Shown: in pieces, positions 44,395-51,315 of the stretch | Numbering within the stretch: position 1 is the stretch's first letter | Layout of the letters: each line of letters opens with the position of its first letter | Origin: Glycomyces dulcitolivorans | Lineage (GTDB): Bacteria; Actinomycetota; Actinomycetes; Mycobacteriales; Micromonosporaceae | DNA length: 57,283 nt | Direction: 5' to 3' | NCBI RefSeq assembly: GCF_003265355.1 | Contig: NZ_QFRW01000328.1 | Location: 1-57,283, forward strand | Position numbers and translations under genes: made by a program | The notes under the pieces: model-generated | The model's input: the letters and a program-made list of their open reading frames with translations, nothing else | What the model was told of the DNA's origin: nothing | The model's database searches: none

Positions 44395-46866
44395 ATGACC
44401 GAATGGACCGTCCCCGCCGACGGGCCCGGCTACGACGAGGCCGTCGAGGCCGCGCTCGCGAAGCTGGACCTGGAGACCAAGGCCGACCTGCTGGCCGGCA
44501 TCGACATGTGGCGGACCCTCGCCGCCCCCGACGCGGGCCTGCGGTCGATGACCGTCTCCGACGGGCCCATCGGCGTGCGCGGGCGCTTCTGGACCGCCGC
44601 CGACCCGTCCCTGGCCCTGCCGAGCCCCACCGCCCAGGCCGCGTCGTGGGACCCGGCCCTGGTGCGGCGCATCGGGAACCTGCTGGCGGCCGAGGCCCGC
44701 CGCAAGGACGTCGACGTGCTCCTCGCGCCGACGATCAACCTGCACCGGTCCCCGCTCGGCGGGCGCCACTTCGAGGCGTTCAGCGAGGACCCGTACCTGA
44801 CCGGGCGCATCGCCGAGGCGTACGTCGCGGGCGTCCAGGAGCACGGCGTCGGCACCACCATGAAGCACTACGTCGCCAACGACGCCGAGACCGACCGGTT
44901 CACCGTCGACAACGTCATCGGCGAGCGCGCCCTGCGCGAGCTGTACCTGCGGCCCTTCGAGATGGTCGCCGCCGCGGTCAACCCGTGGGGCGTCATGACC
45001 GCGTACAACACGGTCAACGGCACCACCATGACCGCGCACAAGGAGCTCATGGACGTCCTGCGCGAGGAGTTCGGCTTCGACGGGTTCAACGTCTCCGACT
45101 GGGGCGCCGCGCGCCACACCGTCGAGGACGTCGAGGCCGGCCTCGACCTGGCGATGCCCGGCCCGCTCACCGTGTTCGGCAAGCAGCTCGTCGACGCCGT
45201 CCGCGAGGGCCGCACCACCGAGGAAGCCGTGGACGCGAACGTGCGCCGCATCCTCAAGCTCGCCGCCCGCGTCGGCGCCCTCGACGGCGTCGAAGCCGCG
45301 GTCACCGGCCGCATCGAGGCGATCGAGGACCCCGACGCGCTCCTGCGCGAGATCGCCCGCCGGTCCTTCGTCCTCGCCAAGAACGACGTCCCCGCCGGCG
45401 ACGAGACCACGATCCTGCCGCTCCACCCCGACGTCATCCACCGCCTGGCCCTCATCGGCCCGGCCGCCGACGAGGCCCGGATCCTCGGCGGCGGCTCCGC
45501 CACCGTGTTCCCGCCGCGCGTGGTCTCCCCGCTCGACGGCCTGCGCGCCAAGCTCGGCGACCGCGTCGTCTACGAGCAGGGCGTCGACCTGTTCGAGCAG
45601 ATCCAGGCCGCGGGCCGCGGCTTCGAGCTGACCGCGCGGCCCGTCAAGAAGGACGGCACCGCGCTCCCGGCCGAGCCGCTCGCGAACGGCGACGTCAAGT
45701 GGATGGGGTACGTGCCCGGCGGCCTCACCGCCGACGAGTTCGGCTTCGCGCTCCTCGAAGGCCGCTACACCGCGGCCAAGACCGGCGAGCACGTCTTCGG
45801 CACCCGCGGCTTCGGGCACCACAAGCTCGTCATCGACGGCGAGACCGTGTTCGACCAGGACCAGGAGTTCACCGGCGACGACCCGTTCGAGGCGTTCTTC
45901 GGGCCCGGTGTGGAGCGGATCCGCCTCGACCTCGTCGAGGGGCAGACCCTGGAGCTGCGCCACGAGTTCGCGCCGTTCGACTTCCCGCCCGGGTTCCCGC
46001 CCTCGGTCCTGTTCGGGCTCATGCACACCGAGCCGCGGCCCGATGAAGAAGCGCTGATCGAATCCGCGGTCGCCGCCGCCCGCGACGCCGAGATCGCCAT
46101 CGTCGTCGTCTCCACCACGGCCCTCACCGAATCCGAGGGCTTCGACCGCACCGACCTGCGCCTACCCGGCCGCCAGGACGAACTCGTCGCAGCCGTCGCC
46201 GCCGCCAACCCGAACACGATCGTCGTCGTCAACACCGGCTCCCCGGTCGAGATGCCCTGGGCCGACTCCGTCGCCGGCATCCTCCTCACCTGGTTCCCCG
46301 GCCAGGAGGGCGGCAACGCCCTCGCCGAGGTCCTCCTGGGCGCCGAACCCGGCGGCCGCCTGACGACGACCTGGCCGAAGACCCTCGCGGACGCACCCGT
46401 GACCCAGGTCGTCCCCACTCCCGAGGGAGAACTCCACTACGACGAGGGCGTCTTCATCGGCTACCGCGCCTGGCAGCAGCGCGGCACGACTGAACCGGCC
46501 TTCTGGTTCGGCCACGGCCTCTCCTATACCGAGTGGGAGTACAAGTCCCTCGAAATCGAGGGCAATTCGGCCAAGGTGAAGGTCAAAAACCAAGGCGCGG
46601 TAAAGGGCCGCGAAGTGGTCCAGCTCTACCTCTCCCCCGACGAGTCCGTCGAAATCCCGGGAGGCATCGAGCAGACCCGCCTCGCGGGCTTCGCCGCGAT
46701 CGAGGCAGGGCCGGGCGAGGAGGTCGAAGTGGTGATCGAGCTCGAAGAGCGCTCGTTCCAGTACTGGAACGAGGAGAAGCACGCATGGCAGCGCGTCGAA
46801 GGCGTGTGGACGGCGAAGGCCGGAAGGAACGTGGCGGACCTCGGATTGAGCGCCGTCGTCAAGTAG
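44395..46866 (+). CDS. GH3 beta-glucosidase with PA14 domain
   Basis: An 823-residue family GH3 glycosidase. It has the N-terminal TIM barrel with MTVSDGPIGVRG and KHYVANDAETDRF, and the nucleophile Asp in NVSDWGA (D235). The second alpha/beta domain follows and is interrupted by a PA14-like insert (about residues 410-510, LLEGRYTAAKTGEHVFGTRG). It ends with a fibronectin III-like domain (VVQLYLSPDESVEIPG). There is no signal peptide, so it is cytoplasmic. GGAAGGG lies about 9 bases before the ATG. It is co-transcribed with the MFS gene. Substrates of PA14-containing GH3 enzymes range over beta-glucosides, including glycosylated natural products. Confidence 0.95.
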   Translation: MTEWTVPADGPGYDEAVEAALAKLDLETKADLLAGIDMWRTLAAPDAGLRSMTVSDGPIGVRGRFWTAADPSLALPSPTAQAASWDPALVRRIGNLLAAEARRKDVDVLLAPTINLHRSPLGGRHFEAFSEDPYLTGRIAEAYVAGVQEHGVGTTMKHYVANDAETDRFTVDNVIGERALRELYLRPFEMVAAAVNPWGVMTAYNTVNGTTMTAHKELMDVLREEFGFDGFNVSDWGAARHTVEDVEAGLDLAMPGPLTVFGKQLVDAVREGRTTEEAVDANVRRILKLAARVGALDGVEAAVTGRIEAIEDPDALLREIARRSFVLAKNDVPAGDETTILPLHPDVIHRLALIGPAADEARILGGGSATVFPPRVVSPLDGLRAKLGDRVVYEQGVDLFEQIQAAGRGFELTARPVKKDGTALPAEPLANGDVKWMGYVPGGLTADEFGFALLEGRYTAAKTGEHVFGTRGFGHHKLVIDGETVFDQDQEFTGDDPFEAFFGPGVERIRLDLVEGQTLELRHEFAPFDFPPGFPPSVLFGLMHTEPRPDEEALIESAVAAARDAEIAIVVVSTTALTESEGFDRTDLRLPGRQDELVAAVAAANPNTIVVVNTGSPVEMPWADSVAGILLTWFPGQEGGNALAEVLLGAEPGGRLTTTWPKTLADAPVTQVVPTPEGELHYDEGVFIGYRAWQQRGTTEPAFWFGHGLSYTEWEYKSLEIEGNSAKVKVKNQGAVKGREVVQLYLSPDESVEIPGGIEQTRLAGFAAIEAGPGEEVEVVIELEERSFQYWNEEKHAWQRVEGVWTAKAGRNVADLGLSAVVK

Positions 46867-46894
46867 GCCTGACCGATTGAGGGATAGGAAAAAG

Positions 46895-46926
46895 AGAGGG
46901 CCGGGGGCTTGGGACCCCGGCCCTCT
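46895..46926. terminator. Bidirectional terminator hairpin
   Basis: A perfect 12-bp stem (46895-46906 with 46915-46926) and an 8-base loop lie between the GH3 gene (stop 46866) and the convergent YtxH-like gene (stop 46944). The minus-strand side is followed by TTTTTCC. Confidence 0.88.
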
Positions 46927-46943
46927 TCACGTGCTCAAGGTAT

Positions 46944-47276
46944 TCAGAACCCGGGCGAGTCCTCGCGGATGGCGCGGTCGCTCCGGGCGGGGGTCGTGAC
47001 CCCGGCGGAGTCCCAGGGCTCGGCCTTCGGAGGCTCGTCGGCGCTGGTCGTGAAGTTCTCGATGATCTCGCCGAACTTCGTGTCCTTGATCTTGTCCTGC
47101 GCCGCGTTCACCGCCTTGCCCGCCTGGTTGCGGACCGACGACGCGACCTGCTGGACCTTGTCGTTGCCGGTCACCCGGCGCGTGTAGTCCACGATCTGGT
47201 CGTAACGCTCCCGGCCGGCCTTCGCCCCCAGGATGTACCCGACCGCGAACCCGGCTACGAGATACCACTTCCGCAT
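46944..47276 (-). CDS. YtxH-like small membrane-associated protein
   Basis: A 110-residue protein. A short N-terminal hydrophobic segment (WYLVAGFAVGYILGAKAG) with the GxxxGxxxG pattern of YtxH/glycine-zipper proteins is followed by an amphipathic helical region (QVASSVRNQAGKAVNAAQDK) and an acidic tail. The function is unknown; relatives are stress-linked. The ATG at 47276 has GGGGGAGG 5 bases upstream. The long extension of the frame is not real. Confidence 0.78.
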   Translation of the reverse strand: MRKWYLVAGFAVGYILGAKAGRERYDQIVDYTRRVTGNDKVQQVASSVRNQAGKAVNAAQDKIKDTKFGEIIENFTTSADEPPKAEPWDSAGVTTPARSDRAIREDSPGF

Positions 47277-47500
47277 GTTTGCCTCCCCCGGCCGACCCTC
47301 GGGCCGGACGCTGCCTCGTCGACTGTGCGTCCCCGCACACAGCGGCCATTCTGCCGCATTCAGGAGTGCCCCGCCGGACCAAGCGCGAAACGCACCCCCC
47401 GAATCCACCCGCCCGGGGCCCACGCCACACCCACCCCGGTGGCACCCGCCCCCACCGCTCCTGTAATCTCGTATCCGGTTCGCCGCACGGCAGAACACCT

Positions 47501-47573
47501 TCCCCAATAGCTCAATTGGCAGAGCAGCCGACTGTTAATCGGCAGGTTCTTGGTTCGAGTCCAAGTTGGGGAG
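47501..47573 (+). tRNA. tRNA-Asn (GUU)
   Basis: A complete 73-base cloverleaf. The acceptor is TCCCCAA paired with TTGGGGA, and the D-arm GCTC/GAGC has GG in the loop. The anticodon loop is CTGTTAA, the T-arm is CTTGG-TTCGAGT-CCAAG, and the discriminator is G. No CCA is encoded. It is followed 9 bases later by a terminator. Confidence 0.97.
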
Positions 47574-47582
47574 CAGATACAG

Positions 47583-47610
47583 AAAGGCCGGTCGTATTCG
47601 ACCGGCCTTT
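47583..47610 (+). terminator. Terminator of tRNA-Asn
   Basis: A perfect 12-bp stem (47583-47594 with 47599-47610), loop TATT, and a run of T after the stem. It may also serve the convergent small membrane gene ending at 47628. Confidence 0.9.
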
Positions 47611-47627
47611 TGGCTTTCCTCTCTCGA

Positions 47628-47900
47628 TCAGCGCTCCTCGGAGGCGGCGGTTGTGTCGCGGATCTGGCGGCAGATCACGGCTGCGGTCCAGCCGAGAGCA
47701 AGGAGCATCAGACCGAAGCCCGCGATCGAGGCGCCGACGAACTGGCCCGCGGGGTTGGAAACGTCCACCCCGCCGTACATGGCGCTGGAGTCGAAGTCGG
47801 TGGTGGCGAGCCAGATGATCACGCCGAGTCCGAGCGCACAGGCGCCGGTCGTGACCATTCCGGTGAGCAGGGGGTTGTCGAGGGGTCGTTTGTTCTCCAT
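47628..47900 (-). CDS. Small two-helix membrane protein
   Basis: About 90 residues from the ATG at 47900 (MENKRPLDNPLLTG), with two TM helices (GACALGLGVIIWLAT and ASIAGFGLMLLALGWTAAVI) and a short polar C-terminus. No family is recognised. The start is uncertain because the only purine-rich site abuts the ATG. The frame continues to 47996. It is divergent from another small membrane protein. Confidence 0.6.
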   Translation of the reverse strand: MENKRPLDNPLLTGMVTTGACALGLGVIIWLATTDFDSSAMYGGVDVSNPAGQFVGASIAGFGLMLLALGWTAAVICRQIRDTTAASEER

Positions 47901-48007
47901 CCACCGACGGTAGGCGGATCCGCCGTGTCGAGAAAGCACACGAACGGCTGGAACGACCGCGCGTTCGGCGGACTCCGTGCGCGAGCGGGAGTCCATACGC
48001 TGAGTCG

Positions 48008-48262
48008 ATGAGGGACTTCGACACTGAGATAGAGAAGGCGGTCAACCGGGCGGGGAGAACCGCCGGTTGGATGTTCGCCATCGGGGTGCTGACCCTGCTG
48101 GTGGGGATCTTCGCGAGCTTCGGGACCTACGGGTTCGCGTTCGTCGCGGCGCTGCCCGGCGCGGGGCTCATGTTCGCGCTGGGGGTCATCATCAACCTGC
48201 AGGGGATGCAGCTCATGGAGACCTGGCGGCAGGGCCGCCGGTCTGAGGGGAATGCACCCTGA
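48008..48262 (+). CDS. Small two-helix membrane protein
   Basis: An 84-residue protein with an N-terminal amphipathic stretch and two TM helices (MFAIGVLTLLVGIFASF and FVAALPGAGLMFALGVIINL). The C-terminus is basic. No family is recognised and no good ribosome binding site precedes the ATG. The 221 bases after it (48263-48483) hold no gene that I can support. Confidence 0.6.
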   Translation: MRDFDTEIEKAVNRAGRTAGWMFAIGVLTLLVGIFASFGTYGFAFVAALPGAGLMFALGVIINLQGMQLMETWRQGRRSEGNAP

Positions 48263-48483
48263 CAGCCGGCGGTCCCTGAGGGTCCCGATCGCTTCGATGC
48301 GCCCTCGGCCATCACTCGTACGGGTGGCATGACGAGCGATCCGCAACGGGTCCACTCGCCGTCGCGTGTAGCCGGCATTCACCACCCGAGCTCGCATGAA
48401 GCCGACGAACACGAAGGCCTGGGCGATGTCCCGGCCATCGTCCCCATGCGCACCGGACCGCACCGCACGAAAGGCCATCCCTC

Positions 48484-49074
48484 ATGAGCACCGAACCCGA
48501 GACGGAACCGAACAGTGAGACCCGGGAGGACGCTCCCGCCGAATCCGAACCCACACCTGCACCCGCGGCGAGGCTGAAACGTCTTCTGCCGGTCTGGGCG
48601 ATTCCGATCGCCACTGCGGTCGCCGGCGGCGCGATCGGCGCCGGGGCGGTCGGCGCGGTCGCGATCTCGACGCCTGAAACCGTGACGGTCACGGAGACCG
48701 TCACCGTCGACCCTGCCGAGGAGGAGCATTTCGAACTGCTCCAGCGAGAAGGAGCGGTGAGCCAGCGCGAAATCGACGCGGCGATCTGGGAGGCGGAACT
48801 GCAGGCCTGGGAGGACGAGCTCTACGGGGCGGAGGCGGCGGCAGCCGCGGACACGATCACCGACGGAGTCTGGACCGTCGGCGTGGACGTCGAACCGGGC
48901 ACCTACCGGGCCACGAATGTCAGTTCCGACTGCTACTGGGCGACCCTCGAAACCGGATCTAATGGCTCGGATATCGTCGACAACGACCTTCCTGGAGGAG
49001 GGAACCCGACAGTGACGTTGGAAGAGGGCTGGGACTTCCAGACCGACGGCTGCGGGGACTGGGTCAAACAGTAG
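48484..49074 (+). CDS. Membrane-anchored extracytoplasmic protein, unknown
   Basis: A 196-residue protein. A Glu/Pro-rich cytoplasmic N-terminus (about 1-35) is followed by one TM helix (PIATAVAGGAIGAGAVGAVAI), a helical acidic linker and a C-terminal beta domain of about 70 residues. This last part has the recurring actinobacterial pattern DGVWTVGVDVEPGTYRA, a Cys-Tyr-Trp strand and a second cysteine near the end. Domains of this type are common in exported actinobacterial proteins and are unassigned. It precedes the Y RNA/Ro60 region on the same strand and ends at a hairpin. Confidence 0.75.
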   Translation: MSTEPETEPNSETREDAPAESEPTPAPAARLKRLLPVWAIPIATAVAGGAIGAGAVGAVAISTPETVTVTETVTVDPAEEEHFELLQREGAVSQREIDAAIWEAELQAWEDELYGAEAAAAADTITDGVWTVGVDVEPGTYRATNVSSDCYWATLETGSNGSDIVDNDLPGGGNPTVTLEEGWDFQTDGCGDWVKQ

Positions 49075-49077
49075 AAG

Positions 49078-49125
49078 GCGGCGCGGGAGCGCCGCAGTCG
49101 TACCCGGGACCGAAGGTCCCAGGTA
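49078..49125 (+). terminator. Two tandem hairpins after the 48484 gene
   Basis: A perfect 7-bp stem (49078-49084 with 49089-49095) with GGGA loop starts 3 bases after the stop at 49074. A second hairpin follows (49101-49111 with 49115-49125, one mismatch, loop GAA). The first is a likely terminator. The second may belong to it or to an RNA of the following array. Confidence 0.55.
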
Positions 49126-49185
49126 CCGCACAGACCCCCGCACCGACCGACCGGTTCCATCGGCAGGCGAATTCTCGGTCGCGCG

Positions 49186-49220
49186 GATGCGTTGGGGCCC
49201 TGTACATTGAGGAACGCATC
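49186..49220 (+). other. Inverted repeat at the head of the Y RNA array
   Basis: GATGCGTT (49186-49193) pairs perfectly with AACGCATC (49213-49220) around a 19-base loop that contains GGGGCCC. Its right arm touches the lower stem of the first Y RNA. It may be an alternative fold, a promoter-proximal operator or chance. I cannot place a convincing promoter in this stretch. Confidence 0.3.
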
Positions 49221-49287
49221 TCCCGGTGCGCAGTCTGCGGTTCCTTCATTCGCTTTGATTTCCCGCAGGCGGTCTGGTCTCGGGGGA
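49219..49287 (+). ncRNA. Y RNA 1, short form without tRNA-like module
   Basis: A 69-base stem-loop. The lower stem is 7 bp (49219-49225 with 49281-49287). The internal loop has 5' strand GTGCGCA (49226-49232) and 3' strand GGTCTGGTCT (49271-49280). The upper stem is 8 bp (49233-49240 with 49263-49270) with one G-U pair, and a 22-base apical loop begins TTCCTTC. The 5' internal-loop strand and TTCCTTC are identical in the two larger RNAs downstream, while the helices differ in sequence but still pair. By position next to a Ro60 gene and by this fold, it is a minimal Ro-binding Y RNA. Ends are approximate. Confidence 0.75.
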
Positions 49288-49301
49288 GCCAATTCCGGAA
49301 T

Positions 49302-49449
49302 GCGGTGCGCCCGGTGCGCAGGCGGTGGGTTCCTTCGGATCTGGAGGTTGCGGGTTCGACTCCCGTCATCGCGCGCAAGCGCGGTGCAGCTCGATCGGAT
49401 CGAGCACCAGACAGCGTCCCGCCGCCGTCTCCGACCTCGGGCGCGCCGC
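49302..49449 (+). ncRNA. Y RNA 2 with permuted tRNA-like module
   Basis: 148 bases. The lower stem is 12 bp (49302-49313 with 49438-49449). The internal loop is GTGCGCA (49314-49320) against GTCTCCGACCT (49427-49437), and the upper stem is 9 bp (49321-49329 with 49418-49426). Inside comes TTCCTTC with a small 5-bp arm (49332-49336 with 49343-49347), then a T-arm (GCGGG-TTCGACT-CCCGT, 49350-49366). An 8-bp acceptor-like helix (49367-49374 with 49379-49386) is capped by the GNRA tetraloop GCAA. A D-arm (GCTC/GAGC, 49389-49405) has GG in its loop. The order T-arm, acceptor, D-arm is that of a tRNA opened at the anticodon, the design of bacterial tRNA-mimic Y RNAs. The D-arm could also extend to a 7-bp hairpin. 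Confidence 0.88.
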
Positions 49450-49502
49450 TCCGGATACGGCTCCTTTTCGGCCGGCGCTCTGGGAGGCAAGACGTGGACA
49501 AC

Positions 49503-49641
49503 GAGCGCCCGGTGCGCAGGTGCGGGTTCCTTCACCTTTTCAGTGGAAGACCCGGGTTCGAATCCCGGACCGCCCACACGGGCGGTTAGCTCAGCGGCCT
49601 AGAGCAGACGTGCTCCCGCGCCGACTTGATCTCGGGCGCTC
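49503..49641 (+). ncRNA. Y RNA 3 with near-canonical permuted tRNA module, in the Ro60 leader
   Basis: 139 bases. The lower stem is a perfect 9 bp (49503-49511 with 49633-49641). The internal loop is GTGCGCA (49512-49518) against GACTTGATCT (49623-49632), and the upper stem is 8 bp (49519-49526 with 49615-49622). Next come TTCCTTC and a small bulged arm (49530-49549). The T-arm is CCGGG-TTCGAAT-CCCGG (49552-49568). A perfect 7-bp acceptor helix ACCGCCC/GGGCGGT (49569-49586) is closed by ACAC. TA fills tRNA positions 8-9, and a canonical D-arm GCTC-AGCGGCCTA-GAGC (49589-49605) follows. It lacks an anticodon arm, so it is not a tRNA. It ends 35 bases before the Ro60 GTG and so is either processed from, or folded within, the Ro60 mRNA leader. 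Confidence 0.9.
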
Positions 49642-49675
49642 GCTCTTCCGTCTCGTTCCCGTCGGAAGGACCCCC

Positions 49676-51259
49676 GTGCCCAAGTTCAACAAGCCGAAGA
49701 CCAAGCCCGCGTTGGCATCGCCCGTCAGCAGCGAGCCCGCCCCCTCGGGCCGCACCGCTCAAGGCGCCCCCGGATACGCCCGCGACGCCAAGTCGGAGCT
49801 GTTCCTACTCGCCGTCACCAACATGGTCGGCGAGCAGACCTTCTACGAGACCGCCGACGGCCGCGACAACCGATTCGCCGAGCTCGTGCGGGCCGTCGCG
49901 GTCGAGAACGCCGACTGGACCGCCAGGTTCCTCGCATGGCTGCGGACCGGTGCAAACCTGCGGTCAGCGGCGCTCGTCGGCGGACTCGAAGCCGCCAAGG
50001 CGATGGCCGAGCACGGCGTCCCCGGCGGCCGGCAGATCGTCGCATCGGTGCTCCAGCGGGCCGACGAGCCCGGCGAGGCGCTCGCCTACTGGACCTCCGC
50101 ATACGGCCGCGCCGTCCCGAAGCCCGTCAAGCGCGGCATCGCCGACGCCGCCGTCCGGCTCTACAACGAGCGGTCGGTCCTCAAGTACGACACCGCTTCG
50201 AAGGGCTACCGGTTCGGCGACGTCCTCAACCTCGTCCACGCCGCCGCGGCGACCAACAGGCAGAGCGACCTGTTCCAGCACATCTTGGACCGCCGGTACG
50301 GACGCGACGAGTCCGTACCCGACAGCCTCCGGACGATCCTCGCCGACCGGTCGCTGCGGGCCGAGGCCCGCGACCGCCCGGAGGCGATGCTCGATACGGA
50401 CCGGTTGCGCGAGGCGGGAATGACCTGGGAAGACGCGCTCTCGCTGGCCGGTCCCCGGATAGACAAGGGCAGGCTGTGGGCGGCGCTGGTCCCGACGATG
50501 GGGTACATGGCGCTGCTGCGCAACCTCCGGAACTTCGACGAGGCCGACGTCCCGGACGAGGTCGCCGCCGCAGTGGCCGCGAAGCTCGCCGATCCCAGCG
50601 AGGTCGCGCGGTCCCGGCAGCTGCCGATGCGGTTCCTCTCGGCCTACCGGGCCGCGCCGTCGCTGCGTTGGGGCCACGCCTTGGGACAGGCGCTCGACCA
50701 CTCGCTCGCGAGCCTCCCCGAGCTGAGCGGCCGGACGCTGATCCTGGTCGACACGTCGGGGTCGATGAACTCCCGTTTCTCCCGCGACGGGTCGCTGATG
50801 CGATGGGACGCCGCCACCGTGTTCGGACTCGCGCTGGCGCGGCGCTGCGAGGCCGCCGACGTGGTGTCCTTCTCGAACGGCTGGCGCGGGCACGAGGGCA
50901 CCATGGTGTTCCCGCCGAGGAAGGGCGAGTCGCTGCTGAAGTCGGTCGACCGGTGGAGGTCCGACGGGTTCTTCATCGGCGGCGGCACCGACACCGAGGT
51001 CGCGGTCCGCCGCCACTACGCGGGCCAGGACCGGGTCGTGATCCTGACGGACGAGCAGGCTCACGCCGGCGGCGCCCTCGACGTCACCGCCGCGGTTCCC
51101 GAGCACCGGATGGTCTACACCTGGAACCTCGCCGGGTACCGGATGGGCCACGCGCCCTCCGGCACGCGGACCCGCCACACCTTCGGCGGCCTCACCGACG
51201 CGGCGTTCGCAATGGTCGGCCTCTTGGAGGCGGGGCGCAACGCCGACTGGCCCTTCTGA
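49676..51259 (+). CDS. rsr: Ro60/Rsr-like RNA-binding protein (TROVE + vWA domains)
   Basis: A 527-residue Ro60 orthologue. The N-terminal helical-repeat TROVE ring (about 30-345) has ELFLLAVTNMVGEQTFYE, ENADWTARFLAWLR, the conserved NLRSAAL, and MGYMALLRNLRNFDEADVP. The C-terminal von Willebrand A domain (about 350-525) has a complete MIDAS: LVDTSGSMNS (D359, S361, S363), Thr in GGGTDTE (near 437) and D459 in LTDEQ. Ro60 proteins bind misfolded RNA ends in the ring and Y RNAs on its outer face. In other bacteria, Rsr with Y RNA recruits PNPase for RNA decay. The GTG at 49676 has GGAAGGA 5 bases upstream. The upstream open frame is the Y RNA region. A 13-bp terminator follows. Confidence 0.95.
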   Translation: MPKFNKPKTKPALASPVSSEPAPSGRTAQGAPGYARDAKSELFLLAVTNMVGEQTFYETADGRDNRFAELVRAVAVENADWTARFLAWLRTGANLRSAALVGGLEAAKAMAEHGVPGGRQIVASVLQRADEPGEALAYWTSAYGRAVPKPVKRGIADAAVRLYNERSVLKYDTASKGYRFGDVLNLVHAAAATNRQSDLFQHILDRRYGRDESVPDSLRTILADRSLRAEARDRPEAMLDTDRLREAGMTWEDALSLAGPRIDKGRLWAALVPTMGYMALLRNLRNFDEADVPDEVAAAVAAKLADPSEVARSRQLPMRFLSAYRAAPSLRWGHALGQALDHSLASLPELSGRTLILVDTSGSMNSRFSRDGSLMRWDAATVFGLALARRCEAADVVSFSNGWRGHEGTMVFPPRKGESLLKSVDRWRSDGFFIGGGTDTEVAVRRHYAGQDRVVILTDEQAHAGGALDVTAAVPEHRMVYTWNLAGYRMGHAPSGTRTRHTFGGLTDAAFAMVGLLEAGRNADWPF

Positions 51260-51277
51260 GGCCGCCGCATGCGCACA

Positions 51278-51307
51278 GCAGGGCCGGTCGGATTCGACCG
51301 GCCCTGC
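51278..51307. terminator. Bidirectional terminator after Ro60
   Basis: A perfect 13-bp stem (51278-51290 with 51295-51307), loop GATT, then TTC. It lies between the convergent Ro60 gene (stop 51259) and epoxide hydrolase gene (stop 51316). Confidence 0.9.
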
Positions 51308-51315
51308 TTCGGTCG

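Noticed and set aside
49552-49620. Broken or real tRNA genes in the spacer before Ro60
   Set aside because: The tRNA parts are in permuted order, lack an anticodon arm and are enclosed in helices shared with a third RNA that has no tRNA part. This is a tRNA mimic, not a tRNA relic.
49302-49641. Repeated tRNA-like pieces as phage or plasmid attachment sites
   Set aside because: No integrase, no flanking direct repeat of a real tRNA end, and the two modules share structure rather than sequence.
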